From Halarsenatibacter silvermanii (GTDB taxonomy: Bacteria; Bacillota; Halanaerobiia; Halanaerobiales; Halarsenatibacteraceae), in contig NZ_FNGO01000006.1 in NCBI RefSeq assembly GCF_900103135.1, positions 1 through 64,000 of the forward strand: DNA of 64,000 nucleotides. The letters are read 5' to 3'. Below, one piece after another: positions 34,191-43,807 of the stretch; the stretch's first letter is position 1; the number at the start of each line of letters is the position of its first letter. Under the pieces are notes generated by a model, which worked only from the letters and a program-made list of their open reading frames with translations, was not told the origin of the DNA and did no database searches. The position numbers and the translations under genes were made by a program.

Positions 34191-35041
34191 TGGTTGAAAA
34201 AGCAGATTTCCAGCCGGATCGCGAAACCGCCTGGTGTCCCGGCTGCGGTAATTTTCCTCTGCGCAAGGCTCTGGCTTCTGCTCTGACCGGTCTCGAAATC
34301 GAACCCTCTGAAGTCGCCATGTTCAGCGGCATCGGTCAGGCGGCCAAAATGCCGCATTATATCAGGGTTAACGGGTTTAACGGGCTGCACGGACGGGCCC
34401 TGCCTCCGGCTATCGGTTTCAGGCTGGCCAACCCGGAGCTTAAAATAATAGTAGAATCAGGAGACGGTGATACCTATGGAGAGGGCGGCAACCATATTCT
34501 CCATAATATCCGCCGCAACCCCGATATAGCTCATTTTGTTCACAACAACCAGATTTACGGGCTGACCAAGGGCCAGGCCTCTCCCACAACCGGCGAGGAT
34601 ATCAAGACCAAAGTTCAGCCGGAGGGCATAACGGCCAGTCCTTTTAATCCGATTGAGTTTGCCGTGGCCATGAATGCCAGCTTTGTGGCCAGAGGTTTTG
34701 TGGGCAGCCGCGATCATCTGATCGATCTGATGCAAAAAGCCCTGCAGCATAGCGGTTATGCTCTTGTCGATATACTCCAGCCCTGCGTTACCTTCAATGA
34801 TGTCAACACCTATCAGTGGTACAGCGAAAGGGTTTATGAGCTGGGATCGGACTATGATGAGACCGACAGAGACAGAGCCTTTGTGAAGGCCAGAGAGTGG
34901 GGAGATGACATCCCCATAGGCGTCATCTATCAGCAGGAAAAACCGACATTCAGGGATAATTTTTCTCACCTGCCCGAAGAGATGCAGGTGGAGCCGGAAG
35001 CTCCAGAAAACCTTGAGCATCTGCTGGATGAATTCAAATAA
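34190..35041 (+). CDS. korB: 2-oxoacid:acceptor oxidoreductase, beta subunit
   Basis: This 283-residue thiamine-diphosphate-binding subunit has the N-terminal CPGCGNF motif, GIGQAAKMPHY, and the cofactor motif SGDGDTYGEGGNHI with GDGD near residue 92. NNQIYGLTKGQASPTT is characteristic of the family. Its ATG overlaps the alpha stop (TGATGG), implying coupled translation and equal stoichiometry. Only one extra cysteine cluster is available for an iron-sulfur centre. Confidence 0.92.
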   Translation: MVEKADFQPDRETAWCPGCGNFPLRKALASALTGLEIEPSEVAMFSGIGQAAKMPHYIRVNGFNGLHGRALPPAIGFRLANPELKIIVESGDGDTYGEGGNHILHNIRRNPDIAHFVHNNQIYGLTKGQASPTTGEDIKTKVQPEGITASPFNPIEFAVAMNASFVARGFVGSRDHLIDLMQKALQHSGYALVDILQPCVTFNDVNTYQWYSERVYELGSDYDETDRDRAFVKAREWGDDIPIGVIYQQEKPTFRDNFSHLPEEMQVEPEAPENLEHLLDEFK

Positions 35042-35095
35042 TTTATATCTCTCTGGATATGATATCATTAAAAAATCAGGAAAGGGGCAATTATC

Positions 35096-35596
35096 GTGGA
35101 CGATATCTATCAATTTGCCATCGATTTTGAACAGGAAAACCAGGAATTTTATCGGGAATGTGCCGATAACGCCGAGAATGAACGACTCAAAAATGTCTTC
35201 GTTGAGCTTGCTCAGGAGGAAGAAAAACACGAGAAAATCGTGAGAGAGCTGGCCGAAGAAAGAGTCGGGGAAGAAGAGGTCGAATCGGATATAGTTCCCC
35301 GGGCCCGGGAAGCTTTTGAAAAGATAGTCGAGGATTTTCAGCAGCAGGGCAGCGAAAACCTGACAGTCGATCAGGTCGACATATATCGGGAAGCTCAGGA
35401 ACTGGAGCAAAAAAGCAGCAATTTTTATACCGAAAAAGCCGAAGAGACCGACCAGGAGGATGTTCGCGAGGTATTTGAAAAGCTGGCTGCCGAAGAAAAA
35501 AAGCACGAGGAAATTCTGGAGAATATTATCGAAATGGTAAATAAGCCCCAGACCTGGCTTGATGATCCCGAGTGGTATCATCTGGACGAATATTAA
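35096..35596 (+). CDS. Ferritin-like/rubrerythrin-type di-iron protein
   Basis: This 166-residue helical protein has two ExxH motifs, EEEKHEKI (about residues 42-49) and EEKKHEEI (about 137-144), each preceded by an aromatic-Glu helix (ENQEFY and KSSNFYTE). That is the repeated half-site arrangement of a ferritin-like di-iron four-helix bundle. No rubredoxin CxxC domain is present, so it is a rubredoxin-less rubrerythrin relative. GTG is preceded by AAAGGGG. It follows korB by 54 nt. Peroxide or oxygen detoxification protecting oxygen-sensitive enzymes is inferred. Confidence 0.8.
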   Translation: MDDIYQFAIDFEQENQEFYRECADNAENERLKNVFVELAQEEEKHEKIVRELAEERVGEEEVESDIVPRAREAFEKIVEDFQQQGSENLTVDQVDIYREAQELEQKSSNFYTEKAEETDQEDVREVFEKLAAEEKKHEEILENIIEMVNKPQTWLDDPEWYHLDEY

Positions 35597-35624
35597 TCGG
35601 AAAGCTCATCAACACGGCTGTTTT

Positions 35625-35693
35625 AGCTGAATGAATACCCGGATCCGGGTCTTCTTAGCTCAAAAGGAGATCCGGATTCAGCTATTTTATTTG
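35625..35693 (+). terminator. Terminator after the ferritin-like gene
   Basis: AGCTGAAT (35625) and CCGGATC (35639-35645) pair with GATCCGG (35669-35675) and ATTCAGCT (35676-35683), leaving a bulge, and the sequence ATTTTATTT follows. Confidence 0.65.
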
Positions 35694-35719
35694 AGCGGTT
35701 TCCTCTCCTGTGATATAAT
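35691..35719 (+). promoter_or_regulatory. Promoter for the SIMPL-domain gene
   Basis: TTGAGC (35691-35696), a 17-nt spacer and TATAAT (35714-35719), with TGA directly before the -10 (extended). The -10 overlaps the first in-frame ATG of the gene, which excludes that start. Confidence 0.65.
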
Positions 35720-35802
35720 TGAACCTGCAGAAAACGTCGATATTCTCCAGCATGGTTTTTTACGTCCTTAATTTCTTTTTTATGCATACGGAGGTGGATA
35801 AA

Positions 35803-36669
35803 TTGGGCAGGAAGGGTTATTATATTTTGATAGGGCTGGTATTGGTTGCGGTGATGCTTATAATTCTCCCCCAGGAGATGACACTTTTGCGCCGGGACGA
35901 AGCCCCGGCCGAAGTGGCTGAAATAGAAAACTCCCCGGAAGAAGAGGCGATAGCTCCCGAAAATATGGTCGATATAGACGAGTTAGAAGAGGAGTTTGAG
36001 CTCGATACCGGGGAGCTTGAGGAGAGGATGGAAGCAGTCGAAAAGCAGCTGGTGGCGGCCGAAGAGCGCGATAAAGAAACAGAGATAGAGATCTCCCACC
36101 GGGAGACTCTGGAGGTGAGTCCGGAGCTGGCTGAAATAACCATGGCCGTGGAAAATCAGGGCGAGGATATTTCCGAGGTTCACAGCGAAAATGCCGCGCA
36201 GCTGAATGAAGCCCGCTCCCTTTTGAGCGATGAGTATGATCTCGAATTTGAAACGCTTGCCTTCCGCATCCGGCAGGACCGGGATGATAATTATATAGTA
36301 ATAAACCTGATAAAGACAGAGATAACCGAACTCGATAAACTGGGAGAGATAATAGACAGCTCGGTCGAGGCTGGAATAAACCGCATCGACAGTATAGATT
36401 ATGACCTGGTCGAGAGAGCTGAAGTTCAAAGCCGGGCGACCAGTCAGGCTATCGAGGAGATCAAAGCTAAAGCTGAAGAGATCACCGCCGAATTCGGCGG
36501 GGCCGATTATAGATTTTCCCGTATTAAAATCGATGATGGCATAAAAGCCGGCAGCTTCTCTCCTTTTGAATCCGGTCTCAGAGCCGAAACCATGGCCGAT
36601 GGGACACCTGATATAACCCCGGGAGATATCGAGGTGACCACAGAGATTGAGGCGACGGTAAAATATTGA
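35803..36669 (+). CDS. SIMPL (DUF541) domain protein
   Basis: This 288-residue exported or anchored protein has a hydrophobic helix at about residues 5-22, an acidic coiled linker (about 35-100) and a SIMPL domain from about 105 to the end (VSPELAEITMAVENQGEDISEVHSENA and the final DIEVTTEIEATVKY). The TTG start at 35803 has GGAGGTGG upstream. SIMPL proteins such as YggE and BP26 are periplasmic and oligomeric, some linked to stress. It is a single-gene unit with its own promoter and terminator. Cellular role unknown. Confidence 0.82.
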   Translation: MGRKGYYILIGLVLVAVMLIILPQEMTLLRRDEAPAEVAEIENSPEEEAIAPENMVDIDELEEEFELDTGELEERMEAVEKQLVAAEERDKETEIEISHRETLEVSPELAEITMAVENQGEDISEVHSENAAQLNEARSLLSDEYDLEFETLAFRIRQDRDDNYIVINLIKTEITELDKLGEIIDSSVEAGINRIDSIDYDLVERAEVQSRATSQAIEEIKAKAEEITAEFGGADYRFSRIKIDDGIKAGSFSPFESGLRAETMADGTPDITPGDIEVTTEIEATVKY

Positions 36670-36703
36670 GCCAGCAATTTCAAACCATACTGAACCGATC
36701 TCT

Positions 36704-36731
36704 CCCGGCCGGAATCCGGCCGGGATTTTTT
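36704..36731 (+). terminator. Intrinsic terminator after the SIMPL-domain gene
   Basis: CCCGGCCGG (36704-36712), loop AAT, CCGGCCGGG (36716-36724), then ATTTTTTAGG. Confidence 0.9.
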
Positions 36732-36814
36732 AGGCTTTTCTGCTTCCATTATCATCCATTGACAGTAATTAATGCTTTCATGGTTAAATGAATAATATTT
36801 TTCCAGCCAGATTA

Positions 36815-36843
36815 TTGATTTCCTGTTAATAATTGTATATAAT
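36815..36843 (+). promoter_or_regulatory. Promoter of dprA
   Basis: TTGATT (36815-36820), a 17-nt spacer and TATAAT (36838-36843), 31 nt before the dprA ATG. Confidence 0.7.
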
Positions 36844-36874
36844 AGAATTAATATTTGCGGGAAAGGAGAAATCA

Positions 36875-37999
36875 ATGGCTAATAATAAAAAATACTGGCT
36901 GGGTCTGGCGCTGGTTTCGGGTCTGGGTCCCGTACAGCTGAGCAGGGCTTTAAAAATAGAGGGAGATCCCACCCGGATATGGCGGGCCAGCAGAAAAAAA
37001 CTCGAATATTTAATCGACAGTACCGAAGCGGTAGATAATCTCATAAAATTGAGAGAAAATCTGGATCTGGAAGAAAAACTGAAAAAAATAAAGGCTAAAA
37101 AGGTCGATCTAATAGCCCGCGATGAAGCCGATTATCCCGAAGTTCTTCTGGAGATACACGATCCTCCCCCGCTGCTTTTTGTGCGCGGGAATATTTCTGC
37201 CAGCTTTCCCGCGGTGGCGGTGGTGGGCTCCCGTAAATCCACAGGTTATGGCGAGAAAGCAGCCCGGGAGCTGGCCGGGGGGCTGGCTCTGCGCAATATT
37301 GTCGTCGTCAGCGGCATGGCCCACGGCATCGACCGCGAGGCTCATCTGGGAGCTTTAAACGAAGGCGGGCGGACCATAGCTGTACTGGGATCGGGACATG
37401 ATCACTGTTATCCCCGCCAGAATCGCGATATATTCAACCGCATCCCGGGTCAGGGAGCGGTGATATCGGAATTCCCGCCGGATGTCAGCCCTAAAGCCGG
37501 CAACTTTCCCCGTCGAAACCGCATAATCAGCGGAATTTCTCAGGGGGTGGTGGTGGTCGAGGCGGCCGAAAAAAGCGGAGCTTTGATAACAGCCAGCCTG
37601 GGACTGGATCAAAACAGGGATGTGCTGGCTGTACCGGGAAATATAGACAGAGCATCGAGCAGGGGCTGTAATGATCTGCTCCGCCAGGGTGCCGTGCCCG
37701 TAACCTGTCCGGAGGACATTATCAATCATCTGTACAGCGAATTTGCGGGCGACAGCAAATCTGAGGAAGAGGAGTCTGTAATTATACCGCCGGCCTTTTC
37801 TCCCCTGGAAAAAAGAATGATCGGTATTTTTAATCGCGAGAGAGAGCTGACTCTGGAAGAACTCATCGCGATCACCGGCAGAGAGGCGGGTGAGCTGAGT
37901 TCTCTGCTCGTAAAATTTGAGGTAAAAGGGATAATAACCCGCAGAGCTGGACAAAAATATTGCTTTCAGGGTTTACAAAGCCTGTTAAAACCAATATAA
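36875..37999 (+). CDS. dprA: DNA processing protein DprA/Smf
   Basis: DprA binds incoming single-stranded DNA and loads RecA during natural transformation. The 374 residues have an N-terminal helical region, the Rossmann-like DprA core (GSRKSTGYGEKAARELA, VVSGMAHGIDREAHLGAL, GSGHDHCYPRQNR and PRRNRIISGIS) and a C-terminal winged helix. ATG at 36875 has AAAGGAG upstream. The topA and trmFO genes follow, an order common in Firmicutes (dprA-topA-trmFO). With type IV pili and PilT in the window, competence is plausible, though no comEA or comEC is here. Confidence 0.95.
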   Translation: MANNKKYWLGLALVSGLGPVQLSRALKIEGDPTRIWRASRKKLEYLIDSTEAVDNLIKLRENLDLEEKLKKIKAKKVDLIARDEADYPEVLLEIHDPPPLLFVRGNISASFPAVAVVGSRKSTGYGEKAARELAGGLALRNIVVVSGMAHGIDREAHLGALNEGGRTIAVLGSGHDHCYPRQNRDIFNRIPGQGAVISEFPPDVSPKAGNFPRRNRIISGISQGVVVVEAAEKSGALITASLGLDQNRDVLAVPGNIDRASSRGCNDLLRQGAVPVTCPEDIINHLYSEFAGDSKSEEEESVIIPPAFSPLEKRMIGIFNRERELTLEELIAITGREAGELSSLLVKFEVKGIITRRAGQKYCFQGLQSLLKPI

Positions 38000-38072
38000 T
38001 ATACTAGAAGTAATTATCAAAAATAAATAAATAATAAATCGCAGCAGTTTAGTTTACTGCGGAGGTGTGATC

Positions 38073-40196
38073 ATGTCGAATAATCAGGAAGAAACGCTGG
38101 TGATAGTAGAATCACCGGCCAAAGCTAAAACTATAAGCAAATTTCTCGGCAGCGGTTATAATGTGGAAGCCTCTATGGGACACGTAATCGATCTGCCCAA
38201 AAGCAAGCTGGGCGTGGATATAGAGGATGATTATTCCCCTCAGTACATCACCATTCGCGGAAAAGGGGAAATTCTCGATAAATTGAAACGCGCGGTCAAG
38301 AAAAATGATCGAGTTCTTCTGGCCACTGACCCCGATCGCGAAGGAGAGGCAATATCCTGGCATCTCTCCCGGGCATTGGAGCTCGAGGAGGAAAAACCCA
38401 GAATTGTCTTCAACGAGATAACCGATGAAGCCATAAGCCGGGCGCTCGATGCGCCCCGTTCGGTCGATAAAAATCTGGTCAATGCCCAGCAGGCCCGGCG
38501 CGTGCTGGACAGGCTGGTGGGCTATAAGCTGAGTCCGCTGCTCTGGGAGAAGGTTCGCCGAGGACTTTCGGCCGGGCGGGTGCAGACGGTGGCTGTTAAA
38601 ATAATCTGCGAGCGCGAAAGAGAGATCGAGGCCTTTGAACCGGATGAATACTGGACAATCGATGCCTTTTTGCAGAGGGATCAAGATGAGGACGGGGAGG
38701 AAAATATTGAAGCTTCGCTGCACAGGATAGATGGTGAAAAATTCGAACTCAGCAGCGAAGATGAGACCCAGAAGGCGGTCGAGGAGATAAAAGAGCAGGA
38801 TTTTATCGTCGATTCCGTCAAAAAACGCAAACGGCGAAGATTTCCCAATCCGCCCTTCACAACCAGCACCCTGCAGCAGCGCGCAGCCAGCATATTTGGC
38901 TTTTCGGCCAAGAAGACGATGTTCGTCGCCCAGCAGCTTTACGAGGGCATGGATATCGAGGGCGAGGGCAATGTCGGTCTGATAAGTTATATGCGTACCG
39001 ACAGCACCCGGGTCTCAGCCGAGGCCAAAAAGCAGGCAGCTGCCCATATCAAAAGTGAATTCAGTGATCGCTATTATTCCGGCAAATCAAAAAAGAAAAA
39101 CGACGATGAAAATGTTCAGGATGCACATGAAGCTGTCAGGCCGACAGGAGTGAAAAGAACTCCTGAGCGCATCAAAAGCGATCTGAACAGAGATCAATAC
39201 CGCCTCTATAAATTGATCTGGGAAAGATTTGTTGCCAGCCAGATGGCACCGGCCGTTTATGAAACTATGACGGTTGATATCGGGGCCGGAAATAAATACA
39301 CTTTTAGGGCCTCGGGATCGAAGATGCTCTTCCGGGGGTTTTTGCGTGTTAACACTTTCAGCAAAAGCAATCTGACCGAGATACCGGAGGTAGAGGAGGG
39401 AGAAAAACTGGAGTTGAGCGAGCTCGATCCAGAACAGCATTTCACCTCTCCTCCCGCCCGCTACACGGAGGCAAGTTTGGTCAAAACCCTGGAAAAAGAG
39501 GGGATCGGCCGACCGAGCACCTATGCTCCCACCATTTCCACCATCGTCGATAGAGAATATGTGGAAAAAGAGGGTAACAAGCTGGTGCCGACCGATCTCG
39601 GGTTTACTGTCAACGATCTTCTTGTCGAATACTTTCCCGATGTGACTGACGTGGAATTTACGGCCAGAATCGAACAGAAACTCGATCTGATCGAGGAAGG
39701 CGAGATAAAATGGCGAACTCTTTTAGATGACTTTTATTCTCCCTTCCAGGAGAAGCTGGAAAATGCCAAGAAAAATATGGAAAAGATCGAATACGTGGAA
39801 GAAACCGGAGAGACCTGCGAGAAATGCGGAGGAGACATGGTGGTAAAGTACGGACGTTACGGCAAGTTTGTGGCCTGTTCCAATTATCCGGACTGCAAAA
39901 ATACCAAACCTTACCTGGACAGCACCGGGGTCGAATGTCCCGAATGCGGTGAGGGAGAGCTGGTCAAGCGCAAGAGCAAAAAAAAGGGCAAGAAGTTTTT
40001 CGGCTGCAGCACCTACCCTGATTGTGAGTATATGCTCTGGGATAAGCCGATTTCGCATCCCTGCCCTGAATGTGATGGTCAGCTGGTCGAAAAATACAGC
40101 CGTAAATACGGTGAATACGTAAAATGTGTGGACTGCGGATACAAAGGCGACAGACCCGAGGAGGTCACAACCGGGCAGAGCAGCGAGGCCAGCTAA
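38073..40196 (+). CDS. topA: DNA topoisomerase I (type IA)
   Basis: This 707-residue enzyme relaxes negative supercoils. It has a Toprim domain at the start (LVIVESPAKAKTI and ATDPDREGEAISWH), the active-site Tyr in SYMRTDSTR, and three C-terminal zinc-finger modules with CEKC/CSNYPDC, CPEC/CSTYPDC and CPEC/CVDC. ATG at 38073 has GGAGGTG upstream. A short CGCAG/CTGCG hairpin (38040-38061) touches the ribosome-binding site and could modestly affect translation. Confidence 0.97.
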   Translation: MSNNQEETLVIVESPAKAKTISKFLGSGYNVEASMGHVIDLPKSKLGVDIEDDYSPQYITIRGKGEILDKLKRAVKKNDRVLLATDPDREGEAISWHLSRALELEEEKPRIVFNEITDEAISRALDAPRSVDKNLVNAQQARRVLDRLVGYKLSPLLWEKVRRGLSAGRVQTVAVKIICEREREIEAFEPDEYWTIDAFLQRDQDEDGEENIEASLHRIDGEKFELSSEDETQKAVEEIKEQDFIVDSVKKRKRRRFPNPPFTTSTLQQRAASIFGFSAKKTMFVAQQLYEGMDIEGEGNVGLISYMRTDSTRVSAEAKKQAAAHIKSEFSDRYYSGKSKKKNDDENVQDAHEAVRPTGVKRTPERIKSDLNRDQYRLYKLIWERFVASQMAPAVYETMTVDIGAGNKYTFRASGSKMLFRGFLRVNTFSKSNLTEIPEVEEGEKLELSELDPEQHFTSPPARYTEASLVKTLEKEGIGRPSTYAPTISTIVDREYVEKEGNKLVPTDLGFTVNDLLVEYFPDVTDVEFTARIEQKLDLIEEGEIKWRTLLDDFYSPFQEKLENAKKNMEKIEYVEETGETCEKCGGDMVVKYGRYGKFVACSNYPDCKNTKPYLDSTGVECPECGEGELVKRKSKKKGKKFFGCSTYPDCEYMLWDKPISHPCPECDGQLVEKYSRKYGEYVKCVDCGYKGDRPEEVTTGQSSEAS

Positions 40197-40208
40197 GGAG
40201 GAATAACT

Positions 40209-41522
40209 ATGTCCGATCGGGCAACTGTCATAGGAGCCGGCCTGGCCGGCAGCGAGGCTGCCTGGCAGCTGGCTCAGCGCGGGTTCGCAGTCGATCTTTA
40301 TGAAATGCGGCCTGAATCGCTGACACCCGCTCATCATACCGATAAGCCGGCCGAACTTGTCTGCAGCAACTCACTGCGCTCAGACAGTCTCACCAATGCC
40401 GCCGGACTGCTCAAAGAAGAGCTTAGACGTCTGGATTCTTTGATCATTTCGGCCGCGGAAAAGACCAGGGTGCCGGCCGGTAATGCCCTGGCGGTGGACC
40501 GGGAAAAATTCCCTGAAAAAGTGCTGGAAAGACTGAAAAATCATGATTTGATCAGACTGGTCCGCAGGGAGATAAAGGATATTCCCGATACCGACCCGCT
40601 GATAATAGCTACCGGACCTCTGACATCCGATCCTCTGGCCGAATCCATCAAAGAGTTTACCGGCGAGGATTATCTTTATTTTTACGATGCAGCCGCTCCG
40701 ATAATAGAGGCTGAGAGCATAGATTACGAAAAGACTTTCTTTGCCTCCCGCTATGATAGGGAGAGCGATGATTATCTCAACTGTCCCATGGATGGAGAGC
40801 AGTTTATGGATTTTTGGGAGTTTCTGCTGGGAGCTGAATGCAATCTACCCCATGATTTTGAGGACGAAAATTATTTCGAATCCTGCCTGCCCATAGAGGT
40901 TCTTGCCCGCCGGGGCAGAAAATCGCTGCTATTCGGTCCGCTAAAACCCGTTGGTCTGGAAAATTCTGAGACCGGCGAAACTCCCCATGCGGTGGTCCAG
41001 CTCAGGCGCGATAACAGGCAGGAAACGCTTTTCAACCTGGTCGGTTTCCAGACCAGGTTGAAATGGCCGGAACAGGACAGAATGCTGGAGTTTATTCCCG
41101 GGCTGGAATCCGCCCGCATAGTGCGCTACGGGGTGATGCATCGCAACACCTATATCGACTCACCCGGGCTTTTGACTTCCTCTTATCGGCTCAGGGGGGA
41201 GAGGCCGATCTTTTTTGCCGGCCAGCTCACCGGAGTTGAAGGTTATGTGGAATCGACCTCCTCCGGGCTGGTGGCAGGGATAAACTGTGCCCGACTTCTG
41301 GACGGGGAAAATCATCTGGCTTTTCCTGAATCCACAGCCACAGGGGCTTTGGCGGCCTATATATCCGACCCTTCTCACGAAAATTTGCAGCCGATGAACA
41401 TAAATTTCGGCCTTCTGCCTCCTCTAAAAGTGGATATAGATGAAAGGCAGAAGCGCAGAAGACGGAGGTCTGAACAGGCTCTAAAAGAGCTGGAAGACTT
41501 CATCGAGCAGAAGGGGATTTGA
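40209..41522 (+). CDS. trmFO: Folate/FAD-dependent tRNA (uracil-54) methyltransferase TrmFO
   Basis: This 437-residue protein makes ribothymidine at position 54 of tRNA using methylenetetrahydrofolate and FAD. It has the FAD-binding motif VIGAGLAGSEAAW, the family block DKPAELVCSNSLRSDSLTNAAGLLKEE with its cysteine, and the C-terminal GQLTGVEGYVESTSSGLVAGINCAR. It follows topA by 12 nt behind an AAGGAGG site. The xerC gene that often follows in other Firmicutes is absent. Confidence 0.96.
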   Translation: MSDRATVIGAGLAGSEAAWQLAQRGFAVDLYEMRPESLTPAHHTDKPAELVCSNSLRSDSLTNAAGLLKEELRRLDSLIISAAEKTRVPAGNALAVDREKFPEKVLERLKNHDLIRLVRREIKDIPDTDPLIIATGPLTSDPLAESIKEFTGEDYLYFYDAAAPIIEAESIDYEKTFFASRYDRESDDYLNCPMDGEQFMDFWEFLLGAECNLPHDFEDENYFESCLPIEVLARRGRKSLLFGPLKPVGLENSETGETPHAVVQLRRDNRQETLFNLVGFQTRLKWPEQDRMLEFIPGLESARIVRYGVMHRNTYIDSPGLLTSSYRLRGERPIFFAGQLTGVEGYVESTSSGLVAGINCARLLDGENHLAFPESTATGALAAYISDPSHENLQPMNINFGLLPPLKVDIDERQKRRRRRSEQALKELEDFIEQKGI

Positions 41523-41590
41523 AAGGTTTTTTAAAGTTTTTGTCGAGGCCGTCCGATACCGGTTGAAAAAAAATAAATTTTAAAATTTTC

Positions 41591-41620
41591 TTGACAAAAA
41601 TGATATAATCATGTTAAAAT
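41591..41620 (+). promoter_or_regulatory. Promoter for hslV-hslU
   Basis: A consensus TTGACA (41591-41596), an 18-nt spacer and TAAAAT (41615-41620), 53 nt before hslV. A TATAAT also occurs at 41604 but only 7 nt after the -35. Confidence 0.6.
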
Positions 41621-41672
41621 GAAGTGAAAGAAATACAATTTTGAATCATTTGAAAACTTACGAGGTGATGAA

Positions 41673-42227
41673 GTGGCTGATAATAGTTTTGACAGCACAA
41701 CCATTCTAGCAGTTAAACACCGGGGACAGACTGCTATCGCCGGTGATGGTCAGGTGAGCCTGGGAGAGACTATCATGAAGTCAGGCGCCCGTAAGATCAG
41801 AAGGCTTTATGAAGAGGAAATACTCGCCGGATTCGCCGGCACTTCCGCAGATGCCTTTACATTGTTTGAAAAATTTGAAAATAAATTGAAGGAATTTCAT
41901 GGTCAGCTGGAAAGATCTGCTGTCGAGCTGGCCAAAGAATGGCGCACTGATAAAATGCTTCGCCGTCTGGAGGCGCTTTTGATCGTGGCCAGCAGCGAGA
42001 AAATGCTGCTCATATCCGGAACCGGAGATGTAATCGAGCCGGACGACAGGCTGCTCGCTATCGGATCCGGCGGAGATTATGCCAGGGCCGCCGCGAGAGC
42101 GCTTCTGGAGAATGATACCGACCTAGCTGCTGAGGAGATAGCCCGAAAATCGATGAACATTGCAGCTGATATATGTGTATATACCAATGATAGGATAGTA
42201 ATTGATACTCTGAACGAGGAGGAATAG
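41673..42227 (+). CDS. hslV: ATP-dependent protease peptidase subunit HslV
   Basis: HslV is the proteasome-like peptidase of the HslUV complex. It has 184 residues, with a short pro-segment before TTILAVKH. The threonine there would be the N-terminal nucleophile after processing, although the Bacillus orthologue CodW also keeps a short segment. GDGQVSLG and the [14 protein letters not shown] motif are conserved. GTG start with ACGAGGTG upstream. It lies directly before hslU and codY, the Firmicutes arrangement. Confidence 0.95.
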   Translation: MADNSFDSTTILAVKHRGQTAIAGDGQVSLGETIMKSGARKIRRLYEEEILAGFAGTSADAFTLFEKFENKLKEFHGQLERSAVELAKEWRTDKMLRRLEALLIVASSEKMLLISGTGDVIEPDDRLLAIGSGGDYARAAARALLENDTDLAAEEIARKSMNIAADICVYTNDRIVIDTLNEEE

Positions 42228-42228
42228 G

Positions 42229-43623
42229 ATGGAGGAATTGACACCTCGGCAGATTGTCGAGGAGCTCGATAAATATATTATCGGACAGGATGATGCCAAA
42301 AGATCTGTAGCGATAGCGCTGCGCAACAGATATCGCAGACAGCAGATAGATTCAGAGCTCAAAGATGAGATCATTCCTAAAAATATTCTTATGATAGGTC
42401 CAACCGGCGTCGGCAAAACCGAGATAGCTCGCCGACTGGCCAACCTGGCCGGTTCACCCTTTTTAAAGGTGGAGGTCAGCAAATTTACCGAGGTCGGTTA
42501 TATGGGCAGAGATGTGGAATCGATGGTAAGAGATCTGGTCGAGACTTCTATAAGAATGGTGGAGGAAGAAAGAAGAAAAAAGGTGAGAGATAAGGCCAGA
42601 GAGCTGGCCGAAGAAAGAATTCTCGACAAACTGCTGCCCGGCTCAGAGGCCGGCGAAAAAAAGGACAATCTCGAATCGCTTTATTTTGAAGATTCGGATG
42701 ATGAGGACAGTCCTATCAAGAAAAAGGAGGTAGATGAGAGGAAAAAGCGCCGCAGAGATCGCTTCCGCAGACATCTGCGCAGCGGTTATTTTGATGATCA
42801 GATGATCGAAATCGAGGTAAAAGAGGACGGCAAGCAGATGTTTGAGATCTTTTCCGGAGCCGGTATGGAAGAGATGGGGATAAATATGGAGGACATGTTC
42901 GGCAGCATGCTGCCCTCACGCAGCAAAAACCGCCGGGTTACGGTCGAAAAGGCTTTAAAAATTCTCACCGAGCAGGAAGCCAGCAAGCTCATAGATACCG
43001 AAGAAGTCTCAACAGAGGCGATAAATAGAGTTGAGCAGGAAGGCATATTGTTTCTTGATGAGATAGATAAAATTGCCGGCCGGGAAAGCGACAGCGGTCC
43101 GGAGGTTTCTCGCGAGGGTGTCCAGCGCGATATACTGCCCATCGTCGAGGGGTCTACAGTGAACACAAAACACGGAAGCGTGGCCACCGACCACATTTTA
43201 TTCATGGCTGCCGGAGCCTTTCATGTCGCCGATCCCAGCGATCTAATACCAGAACTTCAGGGCCGATTTCCCCTGAGGGTGGAGCTGGATAGTTTGACCG
43301 AGGAAGATTTTGTGGAGATTTTAGAACAGCCGCAAAATGCTCTCACCAAACAGTACCGGGAGCTTCTGGCTGTAGAAGATCAGGAGCTGATTTTTGAAAA
43401 ATCCGCAATAGAGCAGATTGCCAGCTATGCGGCCGAGATCAATGATCAGACCGAAAATATCGGTGCCAGAAGACTTCATACTATTATGGAAAAAGTTGTC
43501 GAGGAGATCTCTTTTCAGGCTCCAGAGATGGAGGCAGGAAAGATAGAAATAGATGATGAGTACGTTCGAGAGAGCCTTGAGTCCATCGTTGAAGACCGTG
43601 ATCTGAGCAGATATATTCTTTAA
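42229..43623 (+). CDS. hslU: HslU unfoldase ATPase
   Basis: This 464-residue AAA+ protein unfolds substrates for HslV. It has [29 protein letters not shown] at the N-terminus, Walker A GPTGVGKT, the pore-loop region [18 protein letters not shown], an intermediate I-domain (about 110-230), Walker [11 protein letters not shown] and the sensor region [12 protein letters not shown]. The C-terminus ends in DLSRYIL, the tail that inserts into HslV. It starts 1 nt after the hslV stop, with GAGGAGG inside hslV. Confidence 0.97.
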   Translation: MEELTPRQIVEELDKYIIGQDDAKRSVAIALRNRYRRQQIDSELKDEIIPKNILMIGPTGVGKTEIARRLANLAGSPFLKVEVSKFTEVGYMGRDVESMVRDLVETSIRMVEEERRKKVRDKARELAEERILDKLLPGSEAGEKKDNLESLYFEDSDDEDSPIKKKEVDERKKRRRDRFRRHLRSGYFDDQMIEIEVKEDGKQMFEIFSGAGMEEMGINMEDMFGSMLPSRSKNRRVTVEKALKILTEQEASKLIDTEEVSTEAINRVEQEGILFLDEIDKIAGRESDSGPEVSREGVQRDILPIVEGSTVNTKHGSVATDHILFMAAGAFHVADPSDLIPELQGRFPLRVELDSLTEEDFVEILEQPQNALTKQYRELLAVEDQELIFEKSAIEQIASYAAEINDQTENIGARRLHTIMEKVVEEISFQAPEMEAGKIEIDDEYVRESLESIVEDRDLSRYIL

Positions 43624-43642
43624 AGCGGTCTGAAACAGCAGG

Positions 43643-43685
43643 ATCTTATCCGCAAATGTTCGACGCGTAAGATAGGACTTTTGTT
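43643..43685 (+). terminator. Possible weak terminator after hslU
   Basis: ATCTTA with CGC (43643-43653) pairs with GCG and TAAGAT (43665-43673), with a 2-nt bulge, followed by AGGACTTTTGTT. Confidence 0.35.
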
Positions 43686-43807
43686 ATTCAGATTAAGTGA
43701 AAAATTTATTTTTTCTTCTGCAAAATATTAACTCTTTTAGCAGATGGAATGAGATAAGCAGGATCCTATATTAAAAAAGCTTATTATTTAAATGGAGGTT
43801 GTTAAAA

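Noticed and set aside
34457-35581. A 374-codon minus-strand open frame
   Set aside because: Antisense to korB and the ferritin-like gene, both well supported; hydrophobic low-complexity translation.
41591-41609. TTGACA followed by TATAAT before hslV
   Set aside because: The spacer between these two boxes is 7 nt; TAAAAT at 41615 with 18 nt is the sensible -10.
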